A DNA stretch of 64,000 bases from Streptomyces sp. DvalAA-14. Its GTDB lineage: Bacteria > Actinomycetota > Actinomycetes > Streptomycetales > Streptomycetaceae. This document shows, piece after piece, positions 43,801 to 50,305 of the stretch. Position 1 is the stretch's first letter. Each line of letters opens with the position of its first letter. Under the pieces are notes generated by a model. The model was not told the DNA's origin and did no database searches. It saw nothing but the letters and a program-made list of their open reading frames with translations. The position numbers were made by a program, and so were the translations under genes. The DNA is taken from positions 78,522 to 142,521 of the forward strand of contig NZ_FMCH01000413.1 of the NCBI RefSeq assembly GCF_900091855.1, given 5' to 3'.

Positions 43801-45283
43801 CAAGGGTCGAGACAACCTTGTTGAAGCGAACTGTGTCACGCCTCTGGCGGCAGTCGGTAAGCTTGCGCTGCCAAAAGGAATCGAAGAGATTTTTCGTGGT
43901 TTGAAACGCCATTGCGGCTTCGTCGCCGGCGATACTCTTCAACAGTACAAGATTCAGCGGAGAGCGCAGGAGTTTCTTTTGATGGTCAGTTAGAGCGTTC
44001 GCATCCAGCCCTATTGCACGAACCGACTCTACGACTTGCTCGTCTGAGAGATCCCCAACCTCTACATGCGCACAATTCTGAGAATCGACGAGTTCGCGGA
44101 TCCGGTAGTCATTCTCGACATCAAATTTCCGGCAAGCGAGAATGATCGTCATTGCGGGAAATGCTGACGCTTCGCGCACCAAGCTCGCAACGGCGTCAAA
44201 GTTCCTCGGCATTCTTCCTGAAGCCAGACTCACCGCGTCCAGCTGGTCCACGATCAGGACACTGGGCCGCTCCCCAGCAACCGCAGCGAGCGCGGTAACA
44301 GGCGAAACACCGAGGCCAATCCTTTCCCCGAGCTCGGTCGTAGAAGAGAAGGGTTCAAGGCGGTCAAGCCGGAAAGCTAGAAGCGGCACCGAATCCGCAT
44401 CAAGAGATTCGTAGACCTGATGAAGCGTGGCACTCTTTCCGCCGCCGCCATGGCCCATCAGTAGGAGAAGCTTGTCCGACCCGTTGACCAGCTCTACTAG
44501 TCGGTCCGTCTCAGAGCGTTCAATAGTCGGCCGGAGGAGTTCCCGCTCAATACTCGAACCCCACCCCTTAGAAACCGAGCTAACCTGAGCGGCAACGCCA
44601 CTCGTGTTAAGAAGATGGGCCCGACTCAACCCATAGGTTCCCAGGCGAGACTCAATTGCTGCGGCATCAAGTGTGACACCGAGGTTATTTTGAACCAAGT
44701 CACCCAAGCCAACTGCCGCTAGACTTCCGGCCGCACCCTCCAAGAGCAGCTCCCCCAGCGCTCCGTTCATATTTACGATGTCTTGCTCATCTGGCCAAGA
44801 GATCCAGAAGCCTTGCAAGATTTCCCAGGATTTCTCCGCCGACCCAAAGATGTCGGAAGAGGAAAGATCATCGAAAGGATCCCTGAGTCCCTGTGTTAGC
44901 CAATTGTTAATGAAATCCTCGTGGCTCCCTGAACGCCTTGCGCGATCAGCAAGCTCTTGGAGGGAGCTGGCGGGCAACATGGAAACAAAATAAAAATGAC
45001 GTCCATCTTCTACGTGCGAGCGAACGTTCTCCCAAATCCCTTTGCTTTGAAGCGACTTGACCGTCCAGGTGTTTGCACTGCCGTTCTGTCGTTTTAGTTG
45101 GTGCACCTCTACGGTATTGCCGCAGAGATAAGTGAACTCGACTCCCTGGCTCAGATCACCAACGCCCTCAACCGTTAGCGAGTTGCCTGTACCAAGAAGC
45201 ACGTAAAGAACGTGTCGAATCGTCCAGGCGCCTTCGTAGCGGTTACCGAATTTGTCGGCCTCGCCTCCTGGCCGAGGACTCAT
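40832..45283 (-). CDS. large STAND-like NTPase with N-terminal PD-(D/E)xK-like nuclease and C-terminal repeats
   Basis: Protein of 1,483 residues; the ATG at 45283 follows AAGGGGGA, and a GTG 18 bases earlier is possible. Residues 10-115: restriction-like domain with Glu39/Asp43 (VEGVGDL) and Glu59-x-x-Gln62-x-Lys64 (VEVHQLKRQ), reminiscent of Cap4/DUF4297-type DNA nucleases. About 250-560: P-loop NTPase with Walker A GHGGGGKS (277-284) and Walker B VLIVDQLD (352-359), ILACRKFDV sensor, and a helical STAND-like tail. About 600-1480: long alpha-helical HEAT-like repeats. This order (effector, NTPase, repeat sensor) is that of Avs-type anti-phage proteins, which recognise phage proteins. The DNA is visibly AT-richer than flanks, indicating separate acquisition. 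A decayed IS lies 108 bases upstream. Confidence 0.7.
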   Translation of the reverse strand: MSPRPGGEADKFGNRYEGAWTIRHVLYVLLGTGNSLTVEGVGDLSQGVEFTYLCGNTVEVHQLKRQNGSANTWTVKSLQSKGIWENVRSHVEDGRHFYFVSMLPASSLQELADRARRSGSHEDFINNWLTQGLRDPFDDLSSSDIFGSAEKSWEILQGFWISWPDEQDIVNMNGALGELLLEGAAGSLAAVGLGDLVQNNLGVTLDAAAIESRLGTYGLSRAHLLNTSGVAAQVSSVSKGWGSSIERELLRPTIERSETDRLVELVNGSDKLLLLMGHGGGGKSATLHQVYESLDADSVPLLAFRLDRLEPFSSTTELGERIGLGVSPVTALAAVAGERPSVLIVDQLDAVSLASGRMPRNFDAVASLVREASAFPAMTIILACRKFDVENDYRIRELVDSQNCAHVEVGDLSDEQVVESVRAIGLDANALTDHQKKLLRSPLNLVLLKSIAGDEAAMAFQTTKNLFDSFWQRKLTDCRQRRDTVRFNKVVSTLAEAISARQRLSVPITALDADDLGDDAGVLVSEHVLVRDGQQIAFFHEAFFDYAFARGWIERGETLVTFLLGGEQELFRRAQVRQIINHLRELEPERFTIETEALLTSSGIRFHIKDVALKIIGSLSKSSAREWQMVESIQEADPVFSEHLWRSLQTAEWFERLDAEGVIEEWLAGPDEADQGRAIDIMVGAAKTNPDRLAAILEAHKAAPEHPQRLLWVTRFSDLYRTRPLFELLLDAVRSGHYAARTDELWLSAHDLGKYEPEWAVELLATHLVDRPDAMAVDDNGKVEALLDRDYSVIQLVQLAAVGAPDLFCEHLVPYMLQVMAATAYEGGEDRSPRDRHFSHRHPRTNVHELEDALLAGAATALRGLAEKDAESARPVLESLASDPHDTAQWLLYEALRVAGSHHAEWAAELLLQGTRRFISGYYAENAVWKTRELIQSTSQFMFDETFSRLEAAILEVRFPWESKPTGWYPFNLLSAMQEDRLSEQGRRRLGELRRKFDSDQPAEPQGIMSGVIGAPINQAAAEHMNDEQWLGAIARHNSERTNWQTHTGGAYEQSHVLQEQTKSDPERFSRLALRFDESVHPAYCDAILMGLGNAEALADPASGFDAVRHIASLGHEANNLWLGSAIRNYLKVVPLDIVQLIVARATSASDPADGSLTVQTANQDHMQGQDLYVSGINSSRGSAAEILGDLLIYDADGSRTALVLPALDTMAGDPAITVRSCVAHVIHASMRHARPEALQAFAQLINIGDELLATHGLVRLMAHIGFEDPDVVRPVIARMLQSDVYETRQCGGQLAALAAMQWSLSELLDPVLSGADVASRIGAAGACAHGLSKATDTVIIRRAFGQFIDDPEDEVRKAIAEFASVVRGERLRPFRDPLKRLMESASFEEALPQLLITLDYAPDRVDDLALECARRFVEIHGGESGDIRARAAADARHVGELLVRAYAQATSSTSRGQVLDLLDQLLLIDAFGVADLVERSER

Positions 45284-45391
45284 GAGACCGTCCCCCTTCA
45301 CTGCATGACAGCATCACGATTGGCACCCTTTGAGCCAAGCGCCTCAACGATAGCGCCGGGCACAACCAGGGGATGCCGTTGGCGCGCATCC

Positions 45392-46318
45392 CTCAGAGCG
45401 CGTTTGAGATCTGGCGTGTCGGCTGTTCGGGGGCTCGTTGGGGTGGGCGTGAGTGGCGCGAGGCAAGGTTATCCGTCCGATCTGACCGATGAACGGTGGT
45501 TGCTCGTCGAGCCGTTGCTACGGGCGCCGAGGACGGGTGTCAGGGGTGGGCGGCGGGAGAAGCACCCGCGTCGGCAGATCGTGGACGCGATCTTGTACGT
45601 GGCCAGGACCGGCTGCCAGTAGCGCTACCTCCCCAATGACTTCCCGCCGTGGCCGACGGTCTACTGGTACTTCACCTGGTGGCACGACGAGGGCACAGTG
45701 AGCAGGGTCCGCGACGCGCTGCGCGTCAAGGTCCGCCGGGCCGAGGGCCGCAGCCCCGAGCCAACCGCGGCGCTGATCGACTCCCAGTCGGTGAGGGCCG
45801 CAGACAGCGTCCCCGCCTCAACCAGCGGGTTCGACGCGGGTAAGGAGACCAAGGGGCGCAAGCGGTTCATCGGCACCGACACCCTCGGCCTGCTCCTGGC
45901 CGTCCATGTTGTGGCGGCCAGTGTCCAGGAGCACGACGGCGCCAAGCGGCCACTGCTGTGGACTCGCCTGGACCATCCAACCGTGCTGAGGTTCTGGGCG
46001 GACCAGGGCTTCGCCGGCCGCCTCGTCCAGTGGGCCGCCGACACCCTGCGCCGCGAGGTGGACATCGTCCGTAAACAGCCCGGCCAGCGCGGCTTCCAGG
46101 TCCAGCCCAAACGCTGGGCGGTCGGATATTCGCCTGGAACACGATGCGCCGCCGCCTCGCCAGCGACTACGAACACAAGCCCGCCCACGCAGAAACCATG
46201 ATCCGGTGGGCCATGACCGACGTAATACTCCGCCGACTCACCCGAGGCCGACCCGCCACCCGACCGGCCCCAAACCCCTACGACAAGCTCTCTGAGCCGA
46301 TCTCAAACGCGCTCTCAG
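45392..46318 (+). mobile_element. IS5-like insertion sequence, inactive
   Basis: About 927 bp bounded by 20-bp inverted repeats with one mismatch: CTCAGAGCGCGTTTGAGATC at 45392-45411 and its complement at 46299-46318. Encodes one DDE transposase broken twice. No clear target duplication seen. Lies just upstream of the STAND gene start and inside the element. Confidence 0.75.
45449..46296 (+). pseudogene. IS5-family transposase with amber stop and frameshift
   Basis: Reads YPSDLTDERWLLVEPLL...RQIVDAILYVARTGCQ, then TAG at 45620-45622 where relatives have TGG (CQWRYLP). The same frame goes on RYLPNDFPPWPTVYWYFTWWHDEG, ALIDSQSVRAAD, KGRKRFIGTDTLG (DDE region) to KRWAV near 46120. There a deletion shifts to the frame reading FAWNTMRRRLASDYEHKPAHAETMIRWAM. 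Both lesions inactivate it. Confidence 0.75.
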
Positions 46319-46512
46319 CGCGGGCGAGGGCACATAAGCCAGCTGCGTGGGCTTCGGCCAAGCTCACAATCTCGACGGTCACACGACAACTATGCAGCTG
46401 CTCCCGCCGTGGCAGAGCCCATAGCACCGTAGCCAACTACCGGCGTCAGGTCGAAGGCTGATCATCCACACATCCGGCGGAGGCTCGCGCCTAACCGAGT
46501 AGGCGCCCGCCC

Positions 46513-46532
46513 GCTCACGCATCGCTCACGCA
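46513..46532. repeat. integrase arm-type repeat, copy 3
   Basis: GCTCACGCATCGCTCACGCA, identical to 23717-23736 and 26216-26235, on the element side of the right junction. The surrounding 304 bases between IS and tRNA (46319-46622) hold this repeat and a tRNA terminator hairpin (TGCCCCGG/CCGGGGCA, 46551-46580) but no gene. Confidence 0.6.
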
Positions 46533-46541
46533 CGCCCCCCG

Positions 46542-46667
46542 GCACGGCTGTGCCCCGGCCGTCTCTCGACGACCGGGGCACCGTAACCGCAGGTCAGTGA
46601 CCCCGGAGAGGGATCGACCCGGTAGGCCGTGTGGGACTCGAACCCACAACCAATGGATTAAAAGTCC
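46542..46667. repeat. attachment site copy att-3 (right junction in tRNA-Lys)
   Basis: Matches 25975-26101: 45 bases identical (46623-46667) inside tRNA-Lys, and the downstream terminator region with few mismatches. The tRNA is intact here, as expected when the element supplies a matching 3' end. Confidence 0.85.
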
Positions 46668-46695
46668 ACTGCTCTGCCAATTGAGCTAACGGCCC
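46623..46695 (-). tRNA. tRNA-Lys(UUU)
   Basis: Cloverleaf on the minus strand: acceptor GGGCCGT pairs with ACGGCCT (one G-U), D arm GCTCAATTGGCAGAGC, anticodon stem GTGGA/TCCAT with loop CTTTTAA (anticodon TTT), T arm GTGGGTTCGAACCCAC. CCA is not encoded. It is the integration target of the element to its left. Confidence 0.95.
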
Positions 46696-46970
46696 GCACA
46701 CCGCAGCATAGCCGGGACCCGGGGGTGGGTCCGAGTCGAATCGGGGGTGGCGGGGTGTGCGGTAGAGGTCCGGGCGGAGCAGGGGGGTCGGGCGGGCGGA
46801 GGGGAGGTGGGTGGGGCGGTCGGGACGGCCCGCTGGGCAGCCCTCGATCCGCCCCTGATCCGCCCGCCCGGGGTCTGCTCGGGGCCTGCTCTGGCGGACC
46901 CCCGGGTGAAGTGGCGTCAGCCGCCAGCCCCCGGCCCTGGGCCACGCCCAAACCCCAGCCTCGCCGCCGG

Positions 46971-47081
46971 CCTCGGGCCACGCCCAGCCCCCCGCCTCCC
47001 CGCCGGCCTCGGGCCCCGCCCAGCCCCCAACCTCGGGCCACGCCCAGCCCCCCGCCTCCCCGCCGGCCTCGGGCCCCGCCC
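46971..47081. repeat. 60-bp period tandem repeat
   Basis: A 51-base segment starting CCTCGGGCCACGCCCAGCCC occurs identically at 46971-47021 and 47031-47081. It lies between the tRNA-Lys gene and the stop of the FG-GAP gene. The rest of 46696-47085 is GC-rich with no gene seen. Confidence 0.85.
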
Positions 47082-47085
47082 CCGC

Positions 47086-50000
47086 TCAGAGGAGAACGCG
47101 GTACTGCTGCCACCCCGCCCCCAGCTTCACCCGCGGTGCGAACGTGCCGTCGGGCTTCGGGGCGTAGCGCCACAGGGTGCCGGTGGAGTCGCGGGCGACC
47201 AGGTCGGGGCGGCCGTCCGTCGTGAGGTCGCCCGGGGAGACGACGGCGTTGTAGGTGGTCCAGCCGGTGCCGACGCGGACCCGGGGGGCGAAGGTGCCGT
47301 TGGCGCGGATGGTGAAGCGCCACAGGGTGCCGGTCGAGTCGCGGGCGTAGAGCTGGCCGGAGGAGCCGGTGAGGAGGTTGTAGGCGTTCCAGCCGGTGCC
47401 GATCTTCACCGGCGCGGTGAAGCCGCCCGCGTCGTTGTCGGCGTAGCGGAAGAGCGCGCCCGACGGGGTGCGGGCCAGCAGGTCGGGCCGGCCGTCGCCG
47501 GTCAGGTCGCCTGCGGAGAAGAGCGCGTCGTAGCCCGTGAAGCCGACGCCGACCTGGACATGCGGGTCGCCGGCGGCGAAGGACTTGCCGTGGCCGGGGT
47601 AGAGCCACAGGCGCCCGCTGAAGTCCCGGGTGAGCAGGTCGTCGGTGCGGTCGCCGTTGAGGTCGCCGTAGGGGACGAAGGTGGTGGCCGCCCCCCAGCC
47701 GGTCCCGGTCGCGCCGGTGGTGACACCGCCCGTCGAGGTGCCGGGGCGGACGTCGAACCGGCCCGCGCCGGTGACGCCGAGGACGTCGCCGCGCTTGTCC
47801 CCGGTGTAGTCGTGCGCCGCCGGACCGCCGCCCAGCAGCACGCTACCCGACGTGGTCAGCGCGGCGCCCTGGCCGTCGCGCGGGTGGGCGGTGAGGCTCC
47901 AGGTGTAGGTGCCGGCGGCGGCGTAGTGGCCCGCCGAGGTGGTCAGGTCCCAGGACGCGCTGACGCTGGTGCCGGTGTTGCCGGAGCTGGACGTGCCCGA
48001 ACGGGTGGCCACGACCTGCCCGGCGGCATTCTTGACGGCCAGCGTCCACGCGCCGACGGGCCGGGAGTAGTCCCACTGCCCGGAGAACGGCAGGACGGCC
48101 GTGCCGTCGAGGTTCGCGCCGTCCGTGAAGGACCGGAGCAGGTTCAGCGGCTGCCGGCTGAGGTCGGCCAGCGGCAGCAGGTGGATCCGCTGCGCGGCGT
48201 CCGTGTACGCGACCCCGCCGCCGTATTTGTCCACCGACCAGGTGATACCGCGGTCATCACCGGTGAGGGTGCCCGCCGGGAGGTCGGCGAGGCTGCTGGT
48301 GACGGCGGTGCCGCTGCTGAAGACGGTGAGGACCAGTTTCCCCGCGGCCCGGTCGTGCCGGACGAGGTACCCGTCGCCGAGCAGGGTGTCGCTACCGGCG
48401 GGGACCGGGATGTTGCGCCCGGTCTTCCAGTCGAAGACGCCGGCCGTCGTGCCGCACGACCAGTAGAGCCAGCGGTCGTCGGCCTGCAGCTCGGTGAAGG
48501 CGGAACAGGTCGCGGCGGTCTGGAAGGTGGTGCCGAAGGTCCGGTCGAGGAGGTTGTACGGGCGGGCGCTGCCCTTGCCCGCCGTGCCGGGCACCCACAG
48601 GATGTGGCCCCAGAGCGCCGCCGCCGTGGTGGTCCGGGTGACCTCGGTGTGGGCGGTGTACCCGGAGCCGAGGTCGGCCACCCACTGCTTGTGCTGGCCG
48701 GGGCTGGTGATCAGGGTGTAGCCGTCGGAGGCGTCCGAGACCGCGTTGTCGTTCGCGCCGGTCTCGACGTCGTAGAAGGAATCGGCGGAGGTCGGTACCG
48801 GTGCGTTGACGAAGTCGGTGCCGGGGACCGGGTACGCGACCGTGCCGGTGCCGAGCCCCTGGAGGGGCGCGCAGGGGGTGCTGGTCGCGCAGGTCCGGAC
48901 GGCGGGGGCGTCGTACCAGCGCCGCACCGGGCTGCCGACGGTGGGCGTCGCGCCCGGGCCTACGTCACGGCTGAGCAGCTGCGGGGTACTGGTGGTGTCG
49001 GTGCTGTAGACCAACTGCCCGGCGCTGTAGGCCAGTCCGTAGATCCGGGCCGGGACCGGCGTCAGCGGGCGGACGGTGCTGACGGCCGGGTCCGCCCCGG
49101 GGGCCGCGGTGATCCGCCGCACTGCCCAGTCGTCCGGGCCGGTGCCGCCGACCACCAGGACCGAACCGTCCGGGGTGACCGCGTAGGACGATCCGGAGCC
49201 GGCCAGCAGGGTCTGCGCGGCGCCGCCGCCGACCGGGACGCTGAGCAGCGTCGGGCCAACCACACCGCCGACACCGCCGAGTTCGGTGGTTGAGGCACGT
49301 ATGAAGAGCACCCGGTCCCCGACGGGCACCGGGGTCGGCGCGCTGGTGTCGTGCAGCACCGCCGACGGGTACGGCGTCGCCTCGGCGGGGGCGGTCGGAT
49401 CGTCGAGCGGTACGGAGTACGCGGTCGTGGCGCCCGGACCGTGGGTGAGTACCCGGGTGCCGCCGACAATCATCGTGCTCTGCGCACCGGTCGGCACGTC
49501 GGAGAAGATCTGCCGGACGGAGGCGTCGGCGTAGTTCAGCAGATAGGTGGACTGGGCGCCGCCGACGGAGAGGCGGATCACCGCGAAGTCGGCGCTCTGG
49601 GCGAGGAATCCGTGGAAGGCCGCCCCCGCCGGTACGCCGGACGCGGGCTGGTCGGTGACGCCGCCGTCGGGTGCGGGGCGGACGATGTGCAGTACGGGCG
49701 CGTCGGTGCCGTAGGTGACGACGGCGTCGGAGCGGAACGCGCCGGTGAAGTGCTGCCCGGCGGGCAGGGCGACCGTGGCCGCGGCGGTGCCGGTCGCACA
49801 GTCGCTGATCGTCACGACGGCCCCGCTCAGGACAGCCCTGAGTCCGGCGTTGACCGATCCGGGCACGGGTACGGAGGCCCCTTCGGTCCCGGTGGCCTCG
49901 TCGACCCAGCGCGTCGAGCCGTTGTCGCCGGTCGCGAGGTAGCCGGCCGGTCCGGCGGTGATGAGGCGCTCCTGCCGGGGCTCCCAGCGGCTGCCGGCCG

Positions 50001-50247
50001 GGACGACGGTCTCGGGTTCCGCGGCACTCGTGGCACTCGTGGCACTCGCAGCAAGGGTGGCACTCGCCGCCAACGCGGCACCGGGAAGACGGCCCGGCGC
50101 GTCACCCGGAGCGGCGGCACGAGAGCCGGCACGAGAGGCGATGGGAGAGGCGACCGCCGCCGGGGCCAGCCCGTTGGCCAGCCCGGTGGCGAGGAGGAGC
50201 GTGGTGGCTGCGGCGGTCAGGCCGCGGGGGAACGCGCGTCGAGGCAC
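47086..50247 (-). CDS. secreted beta-propeller and FG-GAP/VCBS repeat protein
   Basis: Exported protein of 1,053 residues; GTG at 50247 follows AAGGG by 7 bases. Sec-type signal (TAAATTLLLATGLANGLAPAAVA). Residues about 75-700 form a beta-propeller-like region (repeated VxxGxxVLFI, YLLNYADASV, TPDGSVLVVGG). Around 760-850 is an Ig-like domain (WDYSRPVGAWTLAVKNAAGQVVA). The C-terminal 220 residues are at least four FG-GAP-like repeats: GDLNGDRTDDLLTRDFSGRLWLYPG, GDLTGDGRPDLLARTPSGALFRY and so on, with DxNxDxxxD calcium-type loops. Function probably adhesion or substrate binding. A second FG-GAP gene lies directly upstream. Confidence 0.75.
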   Translation of the reverse strand: MPRRAFPRGLTAAATTLLLATGLANGLAPAAVASPIASRAGSRAAAPGDAPGRLPGAALAASATLAASATSATSAAEPETVVPAGSRWEPRQERLITAGPAGYLATGDNGSTRWVDEATGTEGASVPVPGSVNAGLRAVLSGAVVTISDCATGTAAATVALPAGQHFTGAFRSDAVVTYGTDAPVLHIVRPAPDGGVTDQPASGVPAGAAFHGFLAQSADFAVIRLSVGGAQSTYLLNYADASVRQIFSDVPTGAQSTMIVGGTRVLTHGPGATTAYSVPLDDPTAPAEATPYPSAVLHDTSAPTPVPVGDRVLFIRASTTELGGVGGVVGPTLLSVPVGGGAAQTLLAGSGSSYAVTPDGSVLVVGGTGPDDWAVRRITAAPGADPAVSTVRPLTPVPARIYGLAYSAGQLVYSTDTTSTPQLLSRDVGPGATPTVGSPVRRWYDAPAVRTCATSTPCAPLQGLGTGTVAYPVPGTDFVNAPVPTSADSFYDVETGANDNAVSDASDGYTLITSPGQHKQWVADLGSGYTAHTEVTRTTTAAALWGHILWVPGTAGKGSARPYNLLDRTFGTTFQTAATCSAFTELQADDRWLYWSCGTTAGVFDWKTGRNIPVPAGSDTLLGDGYLVRHDRAAGKLVLTVFSSGTAVTSSLADLPAGTLTGDDRGITWSVDKYGGGVAYTDAAQRIHLLPLADLSRQPLNLLRSFTDGANLDGTAVLPFSGQWDYSRPVGAWTLAVKNAAGQVVATRSGTSSSGNTGTSVSASWDLTTSAGHYAAAGTYTWSLTAHPRDGQGAALTTSGSVLLGGGPAAHDYTGDKRGDVLGVTGAGRFDVRPGTSTGGVTTGATGTGWGAATTFVPYGDLNGDRTDDLLTRDFSGRLWLYPGHGKSFAAGDPHVQVGVGFTGYDALFSAGDLTGDGRPDLLARTPSGALFRYADNDAGGFTAPVKIGTGWNAYNLLTGSSGQLYARDSTGTLWRFTIRANGTFAPRVRVGTGWTTYNAVVSPGDLTTDGRPDLVARDSTGTLWRYAPKPDGTFAPRVKLGAGWQQYRVLL

Positions 50248-50305
50248 GTCGCCGCCCTTCTCGAGGAGGCAGCGGCCCGCAGGGGGCGGCGGCCGGGACC
50301 GTGTG

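Larger units (their letters stand above)
26057..46667. mobile_element. about 20.6 kb integrated element in tRNA-Lys(UUU)
   Basis: Bounded by 45-bp identical tRNA-Lys segments inside longer imperfect repeats. Contains a tyrosine integrase (37341-38894), XRE regulator, DUF3631 ATPase and HTH gene: a replication/integration module like that of actinomycete integrative elements (AICEs). I find no FtsK/SpoIIIE-type Tra protein, so it is either mobilised by others, a cargo island, or has lost transfer. Cargo: two metabolic or defence-like gene sets described below. The right end carries an IS5-like insertion. Confidence 0.75.

Noticed and set aside
46747..49293. 848-codon plus-strand frame across the FG-GAP gene
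   Set aside because: Gly/Ala/Arg/Val-rich shadow; the minus strand encodes a signal peptide and FG-GAP repeats.
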